64,000 bases of DNA from Jaltomata sinuosa (Eukaryota > Streptophyta > Magnoliopsida > Solanales > Solanaceae), in contig QJPP01007521.1 in NCBI GenBank assembly GCA_003996215.1, positions 1 through 64,000 on the forward strand. Direction: 5' to 3'. Shown here one piece after another: positions 1-12,297 of this stretch (positions are counted from its first letter, which is position 1; each line of letters begins with the position of its first letter). Below the pieces are notes generated by a model. It was not told the DNA's origin, did not search any database, and saw only the letters and a list, made by a program, of their open reading frames with translations. The translations under genes and the position numbers were made by a program.

Positions 1-2440
1 ATGTTCTACTTTAACCTGCTGACAGTTGGGACACTAGCCACAAAATCTGCGATGTCCCTCTTCATGCAATTCCACCAATAGACTTCTCATAGATCACGGT
101 ACATCTTAGTGACACCTGGATGAATGGAATTTCTGGAATTATGGGCTTCTAAAAGGATCTGCTGCCTCAACTCACCCACCTTAGGAACACACAAACGACC
201 CTGATAATGAAGCACACCATCTCTCCCTTGGGAGAAAACCTCACTGCTGATGAACTGCACCCTTCAGCTGAAGAAATATGGGATCACTATCCTGCTTTTC
301 CTTAACCTCCACTACCAATGAAGATTCAGACCCATTCTGAACTATCACACCACCATCTGACGTGTCCATAAGGCAAACTCCTAAGCGAGCAAGCCGATGA
401 ACCTCTCTGGCCAATTCTCTCTTCTCTTCCTCAACATGTGATACGCTACCCATAGACAGTCTACAGAGAGCATCAGCTACTACGTTGGCCTTACCCGGAT
501 GGTATAGCACATTCATATCAATTTTTGAGGAACTCAAGCCATCTCCTCTGACGAAGATTCAATTCTTTCTAGGTGAACACGTACTGGAGGCTCTTATGAT
601 TTGTGAACACATCAACATGAACACCATACAAGTAGTGTCTCCAAATTTTTAAGGCAAACGCAATAGCTGCAAGCTCGAGGTCATGAGTCAAGTAGTTCTT
701 CTCATAGGCCTTAAGTTGTCTGGAAGCATATGCTATGACCTTACCCTGCTGCATCAAAACACAACCCAGGCCGACTCTGGATGCATCGCAATAAACCACA
801 TATCCATCTGAACCCTCTAGTAGAGTCAAAACAGGAGTTGTAGTCAACCTAGTCTTCAGTTCCAAGAAACTTTTCTCACACTCATCTGACCACTGGAACT
901 TGACCTTTTTTGTGTCAACTTGGTCAATGGGGAAGCTATGGATGAAAATCCTTCTACGAATCTCCTGTAATAACCAGCCAAACCCAAGAAACTTCTGATG
1001 TCTGTCGGAGAGGTGGGTCTGGGCAGTCCTTTACTGCCTCAATCTTCTGAGAGTAAACTAGGATGCCATCACTAGACACCACATGACCAAGAAAAGTGAT
1101 TGATTTCAACTTGAACTCACACTTACTAAACTTGGCATATAACTAGCGATCCTTGAGAGTCTGCAGAACGACCCTCAGATGATTCGCATGCTCCTCCTCA
1201 TATGGAGAATAAACAAGGATATCATCGATGAAGACAATTATGAACAAGTCCAAATACTGTCTGAACACCCTGTTCATTAAATCCATGAAAGCTACAGGAG
1301 CATTGGTTAGTCCAAAAGACATAACTATAAATTCATAGTGACCATACCGAGTTCTGAAGGCTGTCTTCGGGATATCACTACCCCTGACTCTAAGCTGATG
1401 ATAGCCAGATCTGAGGTCTATCTTGGAATAGCAACTAGCGCCCTGAAGCTAGTCGAACAAGTCATCAATCCTTGGGATGGGATATTTATTCTTGATTGTG
1501 ACCTTGTTCAATGACGGTAGTCAATGCACATCCTGAGAGAACCATCTTTCCTATGCACGAACAACACTGGAGCACCCCATAGCGAGATGCTGGGTCTGAT
1601 GAAGCCCTTATCTAGCATGTCTTTCAACTGTTCTTTCAATTCCTTAAGCTCCGCTAGAGCCATTCTGTAAAGAGAAATTGAGATAGGCTGGGTATCTAGA
1701 AGGAGATCAATTCTGAAGTTGATTTTCCTTTCGAGGGGAACTCCGGGAAGATCTTCTGGGAACTCATTCACCACTGGGACTGACTCTAGAGTTGGGGTCT
1801 CAGAGTTTGAATCCTTAACCCGAACAAGGTGATTGAAATACCCTTTGGAAATCATCTTTCTGGCCTTAAGGTAAGAGATGAAATGACCTACAGGCACTGA
1901 GTTACTACCCTTCCATTAAAAGACTGGCTCGTTAGGAAACTGAAATCAAACGATCCTAGTTCTACAATCGACTGAGGCATAACAGGAATGTAACCAATCC
2001 ATGCCTAGAATTATATCAAATTCTACCATTTCTAACTCTACAAGATCTGTTGAGGTGAATTTCTGGGAAACTGTGACAGGAAAATTTCTGTATACCCATC
2101 TAGCTATAACTGGGTCACTAACTAGAGTAGAGACTGAGAAGGGTTCTGGGAGGATTTCGGGACTGACACCGAAGTTTACTGCTATGAAGGGAGTTAAAAA
2201 GGAAAGTGTTGCACATGGGTCTAACAGTGCATAAACATCTAAATGGAAGACTTGTAATGTACCCATGACCACATCGAGAGAATCCTCCTGGTCCTGTCGA
2301 GTTTGAAGAGCATATAATCTATTTTGATACTGGCCACCACCTATAACAGCCGAGGCACCCTGCTGAGTGGGGCGAACCACTGGAGCTGCCAAAGTAGTAG
2401 ACTGAGCTTTGTCACCTCCCTGCCCTTGCCTGGCAGAGGG
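1..2440 (-). pseudogene. Element A pol: retropepsin, reverse transcriptase, RNase H, integrase N-terminus (broken)
   Basis: This is the decayed pol of element A, which would encode the enzymes for reverse transcription and integration. The retropepsin segment (about 1946-2440) carries ALLDPCATLSF, where plant gypsy elements usually have DPGAT or DSGST, so the conserved glycine is lost. The reverse transcriptase begins near 1850 and includes LRMCIDYRH at about 1510-1540 and an intact FIDDILVYS active-site motif near 1210-1245. RNase H lies at about 470-1000 with YCDASRVGLGCVLMQQG and the HDLELAAIAFALKIWRHYLYG block. The final part (1-180) matches the integrase HHCC segment. The ORF is interrupted by several stops and frame changes, so no full polyprotein can be made. 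Confidence 0.88.
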
Positions 2441-3460
2441 GCAGTCCCTCAACCTATGACCGAGCAAACCACAACCAAAATACCCATCTCTGCCAGTAAG
2501 ACACTCACCCGGATGGTTCTTACCGCACTTTGGGCATGATGGGAAAGTATGGTTACCTGAGACATTGGCCTGAGACTTAGAGAATGATGCTCATCTTTTA
2601 TGGTTATGTTGAGGCGTAGGAGATGGAGCACTAGCTGATGTCTACACTAGGGCTATGGACCTCTACTGAAACTGTGAGAGACTCCTACCGCCCGACCTCT
2701 ACTGAGATTATTCCTAGTTACCTGTCCTAGCCTTTTTGTTGTCCTTAGCCATTTCCCTGAGCTTATCCCCCTCAACCTGCTGAGCATGGGTCATCAGTCT
2801 GGAGATATCCATAACTCCCAATAACATAGCATTTCTGCACTCTGTGTTTACTAGATCGGATACTCCAAACAAGAACTTGCCCATCTGAGCCCTTAGATCG
2901 GCTACCATGTGTGGAGCATATCTAGAGAGCTGAGTGAACTTCAGCCCATATTCCTGGACTGTCATAGACCCCTGCCTTAAATTCATGAACTCCTGGGCCC
3001 TAGCTTCCCTCAACTATCTCAGGAAACACCTGTCCAGAAAAGCTCCAGTAAAACAGTCTCATATCACAGGAGCTGCATTCACACCTTTGTTGTCCTTCCA
3101 CTGTGTGTACCAAATGTGAGACACATCCTTGAGTTGATAAGATGCTAACTCAACACTATCAGTACCAGTCACTTGCATCACCTCAAGAATCTTCTTTATC
3201 TCATCGATGAAATTTTGTAGGTCTTCACCAACCTTTGGCCCTAGAAACTCTGGCAAATTCATACGAATAAAATCAAAAACCCTGGCTATAGCTGATCCAC
3301 CAGCGGGGTTCGCAGGAATTGGGGCCTGCTGATTAGCCTGATTGGAAACGTTTTGAGCCAATAAATCAATCGCATTTCGAAACTCTACATTCGTAACCTC
3401 ATGGTCCAGGAATGGAGGAACTGTGTTAGCATTGCGTGCATTAGCTCTGCGATGAGGCAT
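2441..3460 (-). pseudogene. Element A gag (capsid and zinc knuckle), broken
   Basis: Gag forms the particle in which retrotransposon RNA is packaged. The start is placed at the methionine ending at 3460 (MPHRRANARNANTVPP), about 200 nt inside the PBS, which is the usual spacing. The capsid-like segment includes FDFIRMNLPEFLG and a block ending in SYQLKDVSHIWYTQWKD, typical of plant gypsy capsids. It then breaks and resumes in another frame (about 2714-3013) with EFMNLRQGSMTVQEYGLKFTQLSRYAP. A zinc-knuckle segment at 2441-2536 has an intact CPKCGKNHPGEC; in the second knuckle (YFGCGLLGHRLRDC) the first Cys has become Tyr. The related gag of element F can be aligned with it. Confidence 0.87.
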
Positions 3461-3656
3461 GATTTGAAATGCATAACAATGGATTATAAGGGAGAAGTTG
3501 ATTCACACTCAATCGCATGATAAAAATAGCAAAATAAGTGAAGTTTTTCTTAGAACACTTCACAGTCCCTCCCTCATAAGTATGGCGCGCTTCACACCCA
3601 TGAGAGACACACTACTTAGTGCGGCTTTTAGACATCCTAGGACTCTTGAACCTGAT

Positions 3657-3668
3657 GCTCTAATACCA
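3657..3668 (-). other. Element A primer-binding site (tRNA-iMet type)
   Basis: The minus strand reads TGGTATTAGAGC four bases after the LTR end. It matches the initiator-methionine tRNA primer site TGGTATCAGAGC with one change (C to T). The position and sequence fix the orientation of element A and the inner end of its 5' LTR. Confidence 0.85.
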
Positions 3669-4147
3669 AGTTTGTCATGCCCTGAGGCTAGCCCCTAGAT
3701 GTAACACAGGACCTAGGGTCACAAGTAACCTCAAGGTCACAAGTAACCCCAAGCTAACCCTGAATCTGGTATATCAAAAGCATGCTGAATATAATTCTAA
3801 AATAAGAGGAAGCATAACTAAGAAATGAGTAAAGCTAAAAGAATGTATCTGATAATATCTAAAAGAAATGACTGAGTTCAAATCATACAACCCAAATCAA
3901 CTGAATACTGACTCTATGTCTGAATACCTCTAATACTGATGAGCTGCTGGGACAAGTCCCCAGCTAACTTCAAATTACTGGAACTAACAATATCTGACTA
4001 AACCAAAAAAAAAGCATAATAAAAATGTCCTCGGAGGATGAGGAATCACCCCTGACTAAGTTGATGTGGCACCAGTAAGAGCTAATCACGTGGCTGAACC
4101 TGAGAACCTGAGCTTGCGTCATGATAGGATGCAGCATAGAGTATGCG

Positions 4148-4168
4148 TCAGTACTTTGAATGTACTGA
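4148..4168 (-). other. LTR hairpin (element A)
   Basis: TCAGTAC and GTACTGA form a 7-bp stem around a 7-nt loop. It lies about 476 nt from the LTR 3' end. The same hairpin is found at a similar distance in the other LTRs of this window. Confidence 0.6.
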
Positions 4169-5180
4169 GCATGAGGGATATGCAAAGCTAACTGAATATA
4201 TAAACATGCTAAAAATACTGGAAAGCTGTAATCTGAACTAAACTATAGTACATAGGCCCAAATGTATAATCGTGCATAAAACAGCTGAAATGCAGGAATA
4301 TCATGAAAGCATGCTAAAAAATATAACTGAGGGCCTAAGGTACATTACTGAACCTGATACTGTGGGAGAGCTTATTAACTGACATAAACCATATGAGCTA
4401 AACGTGGAGTCCGATGTATACGCCCCATCGAGAGGACCCAATATACCTTGCCAGGGTATAAAGGCATGACTGTGGCGTGATCACTAAATTCGGTGCCCAA
4501 CAGAGGGGACTCATAATCCTATGTTTTCACGTAGTTCTGGGACCTTAAGGGTATGATGAACCCTAGTGCAACTCGGTGCTAAATACTACTGCCAAACTAA
4601 ATATAGCTCAATTCAAAACTAGCATCCTGAGTTTCTGGGCCAGGACTAGACTAGTCAAAAATCTTTGTTTTTCTGAAATACTGTAGTAGACTAAAACCTG
4701 ACTAATTTCTACTTCTAGAACTCATGCTAAAAAGCTAGGTTGAATTTTTGAAGAAAAATAACACCTTTAAGCAAATGCTATATTTTAGGGTTAAGTCCAT
4801 GATTTCCAAAGATCTTATAAATATCTAAGTAAATGCAAGATAATCAGTATGTGATATTTAAAATAATTCAAGATTATATATATACTCATGAAACATGATT
4901 TCTTGGAGCAATATGTAAAAAGATAAGAACCCTAGTTCTGTATTCATGAAAATCATTGAAAAGATCTGAGGTTTTTGGGCATAAGGGCGGACTGAGCCCT
5001 TACTAAATTCCTACAGACCTGGTGGATGAAAATTCCTGCAAGAATCTGGAGTTGAAGCTTGGAGGAGAGAATCGGAACCCTAGGCCTGGAACTTTAGAGA
5101 AGACACTCTGTTCTGACTTGAATCAATTTTTGAAAAGTCTGACTTGTTTGGGTAATTAGACTTAATAAAATAAGTCTAAG

Positions 5181-5191
5181 ACTATTTATAG
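5181..5191 (-). promoter_or_regulatory. Putative TATA box in element A LTR
   Basis: The minus strand reads CTATAAATAG, a good plant TATA box, just downstream in the sense direction of the palindrome array of this LTR. Element F has the same motif in the corresponding place (49314-49323). Confidence 0.5.
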
Positions 5192-5256
5192 TCGGAGCAA
5201 AAATATAAAGGAAAGGTCTAAAACACCCTTGAGAAATTAAATTAAAAGCTGTTGGA

Positions 5257-5636
5257 AATTCGCGTCTCAGGTTCCACGAATGGGTTCTACGGCTCATGGA
5301 AAGTTCCACGGCTCGTGGAACCCTGTCATGATTTCTGAGCAGGAAAATGAGTTGTTGGAATGACTTCCACGAGTTGGGTTCACGACTCGTGGAACCCACT
5401 CGTGGTTCCTGTGCTGAAATTTGTGGCTCTCTTAAGTTTGGTTCCACGAGTTGGGTTCACGAATCGTGGAAGCTTCCAAGAATCATGGAACCCACTCGTG
5501 GTTCCTGGAGACTTAAAGCTGGGCCACTGGAACTGATTCCACGAGTTGGGCTCACGACTCATGGAAACTTCCACGGGTTGTCGAACCCAATCGTGTTTTC
5601 TGGGAGTCATCTGCTGGGAGGATTCCACGGATGAGT
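5257..5636. repeat. Array of CCACGAGT/ACTCGTGG inverted repeats in element A U3
   Basis: The motif TTCCACGAGT, or its complement ACTCGTGGAA, recurs many times. It often forms paired arms such as 5365-5374 and 5385-5394, which are 10-bp perfect arms separated by 10 bases. The array was split by S1 and continues at 8681-8825 (for example CTCATGGACTATTCCACGCC). Long ORFs on both strands across it are by-products of the repetition, not genes. Confidence 0.8.
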
Positions 5637-5641
5637 TCTAC

Positions 5642-8600
5642 TGTCACGACCCAATTTCTCGGTCATGATGGCACCTACAACCCCCGGTAGGTGAACCAAT
5701 CCCCGTAGCCCAGAACAGTTAGTAATGGGCTACTATCTAGCAAGTAAGGGAACAAGACGAATAAAATAGATAACAGGGATATAAATATATACATATGCGG
5801 AAACTAAACCAAACCCCAAGACCTGGTATCATAGTATAGAGCCAAACTACATCCATGGAGTGCAAATAAACCAAAACTATATATACAGATGTCTCTGAAT
5901 GGTATTAGAGTACATGAAGCAAAAGATAAACTAAAGCTAAGCTCCGATCGCCAAGAGCTCACCCTCAGTCTGAAGTAGTCCTCAACAGACCTCCAAGCAC
6001 GAATCACAGCGATCTAACGGCGATGGCCCGCGCTAGGATCTGCACCCAAAGATGCAGGGGGTAGGGGTGAGCACCAAATGCGAAGCATAAGGTACCCAGT
6101 AGGTATCATAGGCCGACTGGGCACATATAAGATAAAAGCGTAGTAATAGACAGAATAGAAGCAAGCAATCACAGAAATCAACGAAAGGTACACAGGAACT
6201 AGCCCAGAGGGAAATCAACAGAACCACATGTGAGGATAATAAGCAGAATATACACACCAAAGGCACAGGTGAAAGTAAGGAATAACGCACCTGGGGTCCT
6301 TGCAATAACAATGTATATAAAATAAGTTTACGAAATGGACGGTATACCGGTAACCCCCAGTGTAAGAAGAAGAGAGAAAGAGTAATAATAGGCATGCTCA
6401 GAAACATGAATCAAACTCAACTAGTTATACCAATTTCAAATCCAGAAACTAACAGTCTAGCAGTAACCAATCTCCTACATATCCATAATAGGAAATAATT
6501 CTACAAGTAAATAGAAAGAGTCTACCTACAGTCCCTCAGCCGCCCATACAACCGAGGAACACAAACAAGTGAAAACAAACCCTCCGGCATCCCATACTAC
6601 CGGAGCGTACAATCAGCAAACAACAAAAAAGGGTGGAACCTCGAACCATGAATGATATGATGCATGAAGATCTCAAGTGCCATGGTATCTCTGTATGTAC
6701 CTCCTCCGGCGCCGATCCGGCCCAGCAGGTAGGTTCCATGGAAGGACACTGCTCGTATACCTCTACTCCACCGTATACCCCTCCTCCGGCACACGTAGCC
6801 CGTAGCCCCTGGCCCGGATGGCAAGGTCTCATGGAGGTCCCAGACCCCATACTAAAACTCACAGTTATCAGAATAGGACCCAGTCTCGAATATGCCAATG
6901 CCCAAGACCCTGCCAGGACTAAAGTAGTTAGTAGGAAAATATCTCAAAAAACCCCTCCAAGGGTGCCCGGGGCATCAACCGGGTCTCTAAACAGTAAAAA
7001 GTCATCTCAGGGTGCTCGGTCCGACCGAGGCTAAAATCATCTCAAGTAGCAAGAAAACTCAACTAGCACTCCGCCCTGCCGAGTCTAGTGTATACGTAGT
7101 AAAACTGGTGTTTATAAACATAATTTTACTTTCTTTTACCCAAGAATACTCATTAAGTTCAAATCAACCATTTCCAAATCATTTTACATTTAAAAACGGG
7201 CCCCCCGGGCCATGCAAGGTTTAGAAAACAGTGCCAGTAGACCCGAAGCCAAAACCATAGTAAAACATGGATAAAACCTCTTTATATGCATGGAAATGGT
7301 ATGATCACACACAATAGCTGCCCAGCAGCTCACAATCAACGTATCGACCCTGCACAGGCCCACAGCTACTCAGCAAGCATAAGCAGCCTAGAAGGATAAT
7401 ACTATGCCCGGGACTCGCGGACATTCCCAAAATCCCACCTTCTATGTTCCAGAGTCAACAAGGCCTCACAGGACCACAAGGGTAAATAAAATATATCGGC
7501 AAATACTACAAGCAACGGAGGAACAAAAGTAGGCGGACATGAATAAAGCGGTCAAGGTCTGTGGTACCAACCTAATAAACCAACCCAAGGATGCCCATTA
7601 ATAAAATTTTATTCTATATATGCGGAGTCTAGGGAAAATAAACCGTAACCTACCTGTCGTCCGACGACAAGCTGCTAGAACAACGATGTCCAAGCTCGAA
7701 CCACTCCAAGAAAATCTAAAACTAAATCGGAATCGGAATCGGAATCGGATTTGGGATGGAAAAACTTGACGTAGATAATTGATTTTCTTCCCGAAATTAA
7801 ACACAATGTAAAAATATTGCTTCCAGAAAATATTCTCAAAGTGCGCAACAATAATAGTACAACATCTCACAATTTGTTACTACACTTTCTTACTAAGTTT
7901 CACAATATTTATACAATAATCAAAGTTAGGCAGAGATGTCATAATTGGCATCACACCACGTAGATAGAGAATTTGTTGGCCACTCCCTCCATCTCCACGT
8001 GGAGTGGAGGTGGCAGTAGTAAGAGAATAATGTTATCCCGTTATGTAAGTATTCGGGTATTGCATAAATTCGTGGTAAAATAAATATAATATTTTAAATA
8101 TACCATAATTGATAGAAAATCATTTTCAATAAAACCTACTATATTATAATAATAATTTTCAACATAGCTAAATTTACTATCTCCGTTAAAATAATTTGCA
8201 AAGGTAATAATAATATAATATAACTTCCTACCACCTTCGACTTTTAAATAAAATATTTTCAAACACGCACGATTTCGATACTCAAGAATTCTCTCGGGAT
8301 ACTCCCTTATATTTTATCACTGTTTCGGAACTGAAATGGCGTTTTAAAACGTGAAATTGAGGCTTAAATCGAGTTTAACCCGACCCGGTTCGCGACCCGG
8401 TTCGCAACCCGTTTTCTGCCAGACAGTCAGCGGTAAAACAGTCATAACTCTTTACTCCGAGATTGGTTGGACGTGAGGTTTTGTGCGTTGGAAACTAGAC
8501 TCGTAGACCTTCGATTTGGTATTTCGGGGGACTTATAACTCTTTATATATTGGGAGAAAAGTCCCGAGACATTTGACCCAAAGTTCAGAAAATTTGTTAA

Positions 8601-8675
8601 GGGTCTTACGATATCTTTTGTCGATTTGCTTGACTTCAAAACTTATACGTGGAAATGACCGGAAGGGTCATTACA
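5642..8675 (-). repeat. Solo LTR S1 (gypsy family), TSD TCTAC
   Basis: The segment begins TGTCACGACCC at 5642 and ends GGGTCATTACA at 8675. It is flanked by the perfect 5-bp duplication TCTAC (5637-5641 and 8676-8680), and no internal coding region is present. Reading on the minus strand, it starts TGTAATGACCC and ends GTGACA, as do the LTRs of B, D, E and S2, so it is a solo LTR of that class, 3034 bp long. It contains a GACCCGGTTCGC repeat cluster at about 8375-8420 (U3 side) and a weak hairpin near 6091-6107. ORFs inside it have no recognisable product. Confidence 0.88.
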
Positions 8676-9162
8676 TCTACAGTCCGTGGAAACTTCTATG
8701 GTCCATTGACTCAAGTCGTGGGATGAACTTCAGAGAAGCAGTTCTCTGATTCTTGTTCCACAAATCCAATCCATGACTCATGGACTATTCCACGCCTCGT
8801 GGAAGTGACTCGTGGTTCCACTGACAGTTGGAAATTTTTATTTTTTTCTAGTTTTTTTTTTCTGAGCTAAGTCTGGGCTTGGAAGTTCTGGGGTATTACA
8901 CCTGAGGCTTCCAAACTCATTTTGGGCTATCAGGTTACTTTTGGCTTAAAGTTGGTTTTTTAGTGTGGGGCACACTTTTCGTCGAAACAATCTTTGTTGA
9001 GAATTTTATCAATACCGTTGAGTTCAGAATATCATTTTTGGTAGGTTAGCGTAGTTCATTTGCATATGCGGGACCCCAAATGAATTTCGAGGGTCTATCC
9101 GAGGCATTTTGAGTTGTTAAAAGTTGTTGGTTTTGTTGCAACTAGTACTGCAGAACCCAACC

Positions 9163-9335
9163 CTTCGCGTATGCGAGGGGTAGGCCACATAAGCGAGACC
9201 GCCTATGCGGTGGCCCCATCACGTATACGATGAAGGGTCACCTGAACCCGCCTCGCTTTGTTCTTTGCATACGCGTGGTCTAGGCCACCTACACGGGCTC
9301 GTATACGCGGTGTCCTTCCCGCGTCTACGGAGGTC
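9163..9335. repeat. Array of CGTATACG-like palindromes in element B U3 (5' LTR)
   Basis: Short palindromic words such as CGCGTATGCG, CCGCCTATGCGG, CGTATACG (9222-9229) and GCATACGCG recur over about 170 bp. The array ends about 15 bp before the TATA box. The 3' LTR has the matching but more decayed array at 20405-20565. Confidence 0.7.
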
Positions 9336-9347
9336 AACGCCTGTCAG

Positions 9348-9356
9348 CTATATAAG
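9348..9356 (+). promoter_or_regulatory. TATA box of element B 5' LTR
   Basis: The sequence CTATATAAG is followed by AGTTCAAACTT, and the 3' LTR has TATATAAG at 20581-20588 in the same context. It probably marks the U3 promoter. Confidence 0.6.
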
Positions 9357-10973
9357 TTCAAACTTCATTTTCTCCTCAAAATTTTCGAATTCCTCCATTA
9401 AAGTTGAGCTCAAAGGCTTGTTCTAAGGTGGTTGTTCAACCAAAACATTCTTGGTAAGTTCGTGATGTTCCCCCGCTCTTTTCCAATCATTTCTTTTACG
9501 AATTTTCTTCTTCATTTCATAGAATTCTCTTGTTAAAACCTTCTTGATCAAGTTAGCTTTCGGGACTATTTTGGGCCCCGAAATGAGTCCTGTTTGTGCT
9601 CAAAGTTTGGACATGAGTTTAAAAGCCCGCTGGAAACATAATTATTTTTTTAATTTTTGTTTCTTTATGCGAGCCTCGAGGGTCAATTTCTGACCAGATT
9701 TTTGGCCCAAAATTTTGTATGGCAATATGGGTGTCATTTTTCATGACTTGATATATAGATTATGTTTATGATAGCATGGCAGCATTTCGAGGCTATTAAG
9801 AAGGAGAGGGCACACAATTGATAGTTTGTGCTTGCAGTTCAGCCCCGAGGTAGGTTATGATTTATTTCTTTTAGACCTGGCTTAGTTAGATATTATATTT
9901 AATAAGTTACTTGAATAGTAGTGTAAGTTTTAGGCTAGAATTAGGCTTAAATCATGTTTCTATATATTTGGCCATTTTCAGGACCGTAGACTAAAATTAT
10001 GCTACTTATCCTTAGTTAAGGGTGATGTAGCCTCGTACCGATAGACTAGAATCCTTAGAATAGGCTTGACGAGGTTTGCATGATAGCATAGACATTTCTG
10101 GTTATTTTATGCTTTTTAGTTCCATTTTTCATAAATTTACTATTTTTCTTATGTAATTGTGGGCCTGATGTCATAGCATGGATCGGACGGAGTTCCAGGT
10201 CAGTTGTCTTGTTTGGAGGGTGTTTTACCTTATTTGCTATATATGTGTGTTATATTCTCTGAGATTAGCAATCATACGCTCATACTTGCATTTACATGGC
10301 TAGCGGTATGAAAACAAAAAAAATATGAGATTTTTGATTTTGTCATGACCCAACTACCGGGCCGTGCGAGCACCTACTCTAAGCACCTAGATAGGAGAAC
10401 CCTTACCACATGATCCAACAGGTAATGCATAAATAAAAGCATATAACATGAGAAAATAGCCTTTTTAATACTGGAAAACTCTTACAATATTTAGAACAGT
10501 GAAACCTTTTACAACTTGAATACAACCCTCCCTAGGAACTAGTCTAAACAGGTACAAGAGCTCTAAAGGAAAAAAATACAAGTACAAAAATAACACACAA
10601 CTTCCACCATGGAAACGAAGAGTAAAAGCTGTTGGAGATCGCATCGTCCTGTACCTATGAAATATCACTGATCCTGCAACCAGACTATACCCAAAAAGGT
10701 ATAGCAAGAGTAGTATCAGTACAAACAACACATACTGGTAGGCATCATCGGTCGAACCAAATCCACAATATAATATCATGCAGAAATCCAAAAGAAACAT
10801 ACAATATGAAGTTACCAAATCCAGTCCCTTATCAACCACCTTTACTACCACGATATAACATCTATGAACCTATATGTTCTATCCCAAGCCTTTCTACCCT
10901 GTTCCACTGCCAACTCCACCCCTTGGAGACCTTCCACCATTCTATCCTGGTCATAACTAAATGGTCACACATA

Positions 10974-11135
10974 ACACTAGGACTTCCCAAGTCAGACATA
11001 ACACTGGGACTTCCCAAGTCACACTTAACACTAGGACTTTCCAAGTCATACTTAACACTAGGACTTCCCAAGTCACACTTAACACTAGGACTTTCCAAGT
11101 CATACTTAACACTAGGACTTCCCATGTCACCCATC
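10974..11135. repeat. 27-bp tandem repeat (6 copies, 54-bp higher-order pattern) in S2
   Basis: The unit ACACTAGGACTTCCCAAGTC plus seven bases repeats about six times. Units with CTTCCC and CTTTCC alternate in the later copies, giving a 54-bp higher-order period. Because 27 is divisible by three, several frames stay open on both strands, which explains the overlapping ORFs here. Confidence 0.85.
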
Positions 11136-11750
11136 TTACCAACCCCTATAAGCACCTCAGTGGTTCCAATCTCGACAATCAGGTCTACTATCCACCCCTG
11201 CTAGCCAGTTGAGAGACAACCTACAAAACCTTGATTTACCACTCTGACTTAAATTAAGATCCTAAGCCAACCACCTTCACCCTTATCCCATAGCCAAACA
11301 ATGGACTACCTGTGAGTTCTGTGTATTCAACCCCCAAGATTCCTTACCCTTGACATCCCGTTGATTTAGGCACTCACTAAATACTAGCCTTGTTTTACTA
11401 ACTCAGTCAAACCTGACTCCCTAGGAACCCTAGTCCCTCCAAGCTCACCCATCTTGGACCCGTTAAGCAGTATGCCTCAAAATCTCTAGTCTTGTGCCCA
11501 ACTAGCCCAGACATCACCGCTAGCCGGCCTGTCACTGTTGTCAAAAATGGGAAATTCGAGTGCACGCCATTACCAGAATATTACTAGACAACATGACAGC
11601 ACCAAGTCCATATGACTATCAATAAGACCCTCAATCAACAACCGGACTCAACAACCTTATAAGTCATGCCCACTATATGAGTAACCAGACAACATATAAT
11701 TATGTCACAGTTTGCAAACCACCCGGACCTCCCAAGAATCCCTAGGACAT

Positions 11751-11852
11751 CATCTATGCAATTTAAAATACCACCCCAGTTTATAAAAGAAACCACCTCA
11801 TCATCTATGCAATTTAAAATACCACCCCAGTTTATAAAAGAAACCACCTTAT
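11751..11852. repeat. 51-bp perfect tandem duplication in S2
   Basis: Two consecutive 51-bp copies begin CATCTATGCAATTTAAAATA at 11751 and 11802. They are almost identical throughout, so the duplication is much younger than the surrounding decayed LTR. Confidence 0.85.
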
Positions 11853-11921
11853 CACTTAAGCACACCAACACGACCCTCAAGGACTAATATATATGTTAAG
11901 TAATAATAAATACTGGCCCTC

Positions 11922-12090
11922 TCAGGAACCCCAACATGTAAAGAACATCAATAACAGATAAATTCGGTTCACTCAAGGAACTAACATGCAAAGAACATCA
12001 ATAACAAATAAACCCAATTCACTCAAGGAACCAACATGTATAGAACATCAATCACAGATAAACCCAGTTCACTCAAAGAACCAATATGTA
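11922..12090. repeat. About 55-bp tandem repeat (3 copies) in S2
   Basis: Three degenerate copies share the words GGAACCAACATG, AAGAACATCAATAACA and CCCAATTCACTCAA. The block directly precedes the GGTACC-type array. Confidence 0.7.
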
Positions 12091-12109
12091 TTGAACAACA
12101 AGTAAACCC

Positions 12110-12297
12110 GTACAAGGCGTGGTACCCGATCCAACCAATGAATAACCCATACTAGGCATGGTACCCGAGCCAACCAATAATCTGTATCCTGTACTAGGTG
12201 TGGTACCCGAGCCAATCAATATGTATCCTATACCAGGTATGGTACCCGAGCCAACTGATAAATAACTATTTCAGGTATGGTACCCGATCCAACCAAA
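12110..12297. repeat. GGTACC-type tandem array (about 5 units) in S2
   Basis: Units of about 40 bp carry the core CAGGTATGGTACCCGAGCC. Each has two GTAC words flanking a short spacer, so each unit is close to an inverted repeat. The same array is in both LTRs of D and E. Confidence 0.8.

Larger units (their letters stand above)
1..8900 (-). mobile_element. Ty3/gypsy element A, 5' part (5' LTR, PBS, gag, most of pol); continues beyond left edge
   Basis: On the minus strand, reading right to left, the window shows a 5' LTR, a tRNA-iMet-type primer-binding site, gag, retropepsin, reverse transcriptase, RNase H and the start of integrase. The left edge cuts the element in the integrase zinc-binding region, so the 3' LTR lies outside. 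The domain order PR-RT-RH-IN is that of Ty3/gypsy. The LTR belongs to a family with TGTAACACCCC-like starts and GGGCATGACA-like ends, shared with F, S3 and S4. Element A sits inside the 5' LTR of element B: B's LTR sequence resumes at 8901, and the missing first 276 bp or so of that LTR must lie left of the window. Solo LTR S1 is nested in A's own LTR. Confidence 0.9.
3673..8900 (-). repeat. Element A 5' LTR, interrupted by solo LTR S1
   Basis: On the plus strand the LTR runs from TGTCATGCCC at 3673 to GGGGTATTACA at 8900, giving 5'-TG...CA-3' ends. Removing the S1 insertion and one target-site copy (3039 bp) leaves about 2.19 kb. Landmarks in the sense direction are an array of short palindromes (8825-8681 and 5636-5257), a TATA-like box on the minus strand at 5181-5191, and a hairpin at 4148-4168. 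The same order is seen in the LTRs of F, S3 and S4. Confidence 0.88.

Noticed and set aside
5094..5634. Three ORFs of 82-117 residues on both strands
   Set aside because: They lie over the CCACGAGT/ACTCGTGG palindrome array in element A's LTR and reflect repetition.
10632..11204. A 190-residue ORF with LGLPKSHLT-like repeats, plus overlapping ORFs on the other strand
   Set aside because: It spans the 27-bp tandem array inside solo LTR S2. Because 27 is a multiple of three, several frames stay open, and there is no sign of a real protein.
12110..12297. Evenly spaced repeats that could suggest a CRISPR array (also in D and E LTRs)
   Set aside because: The spacers are themselves repeated, the units are near-palindromic, and they lie inside plant LTRs. 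There are no cas genes and the setting is eukaryotic.
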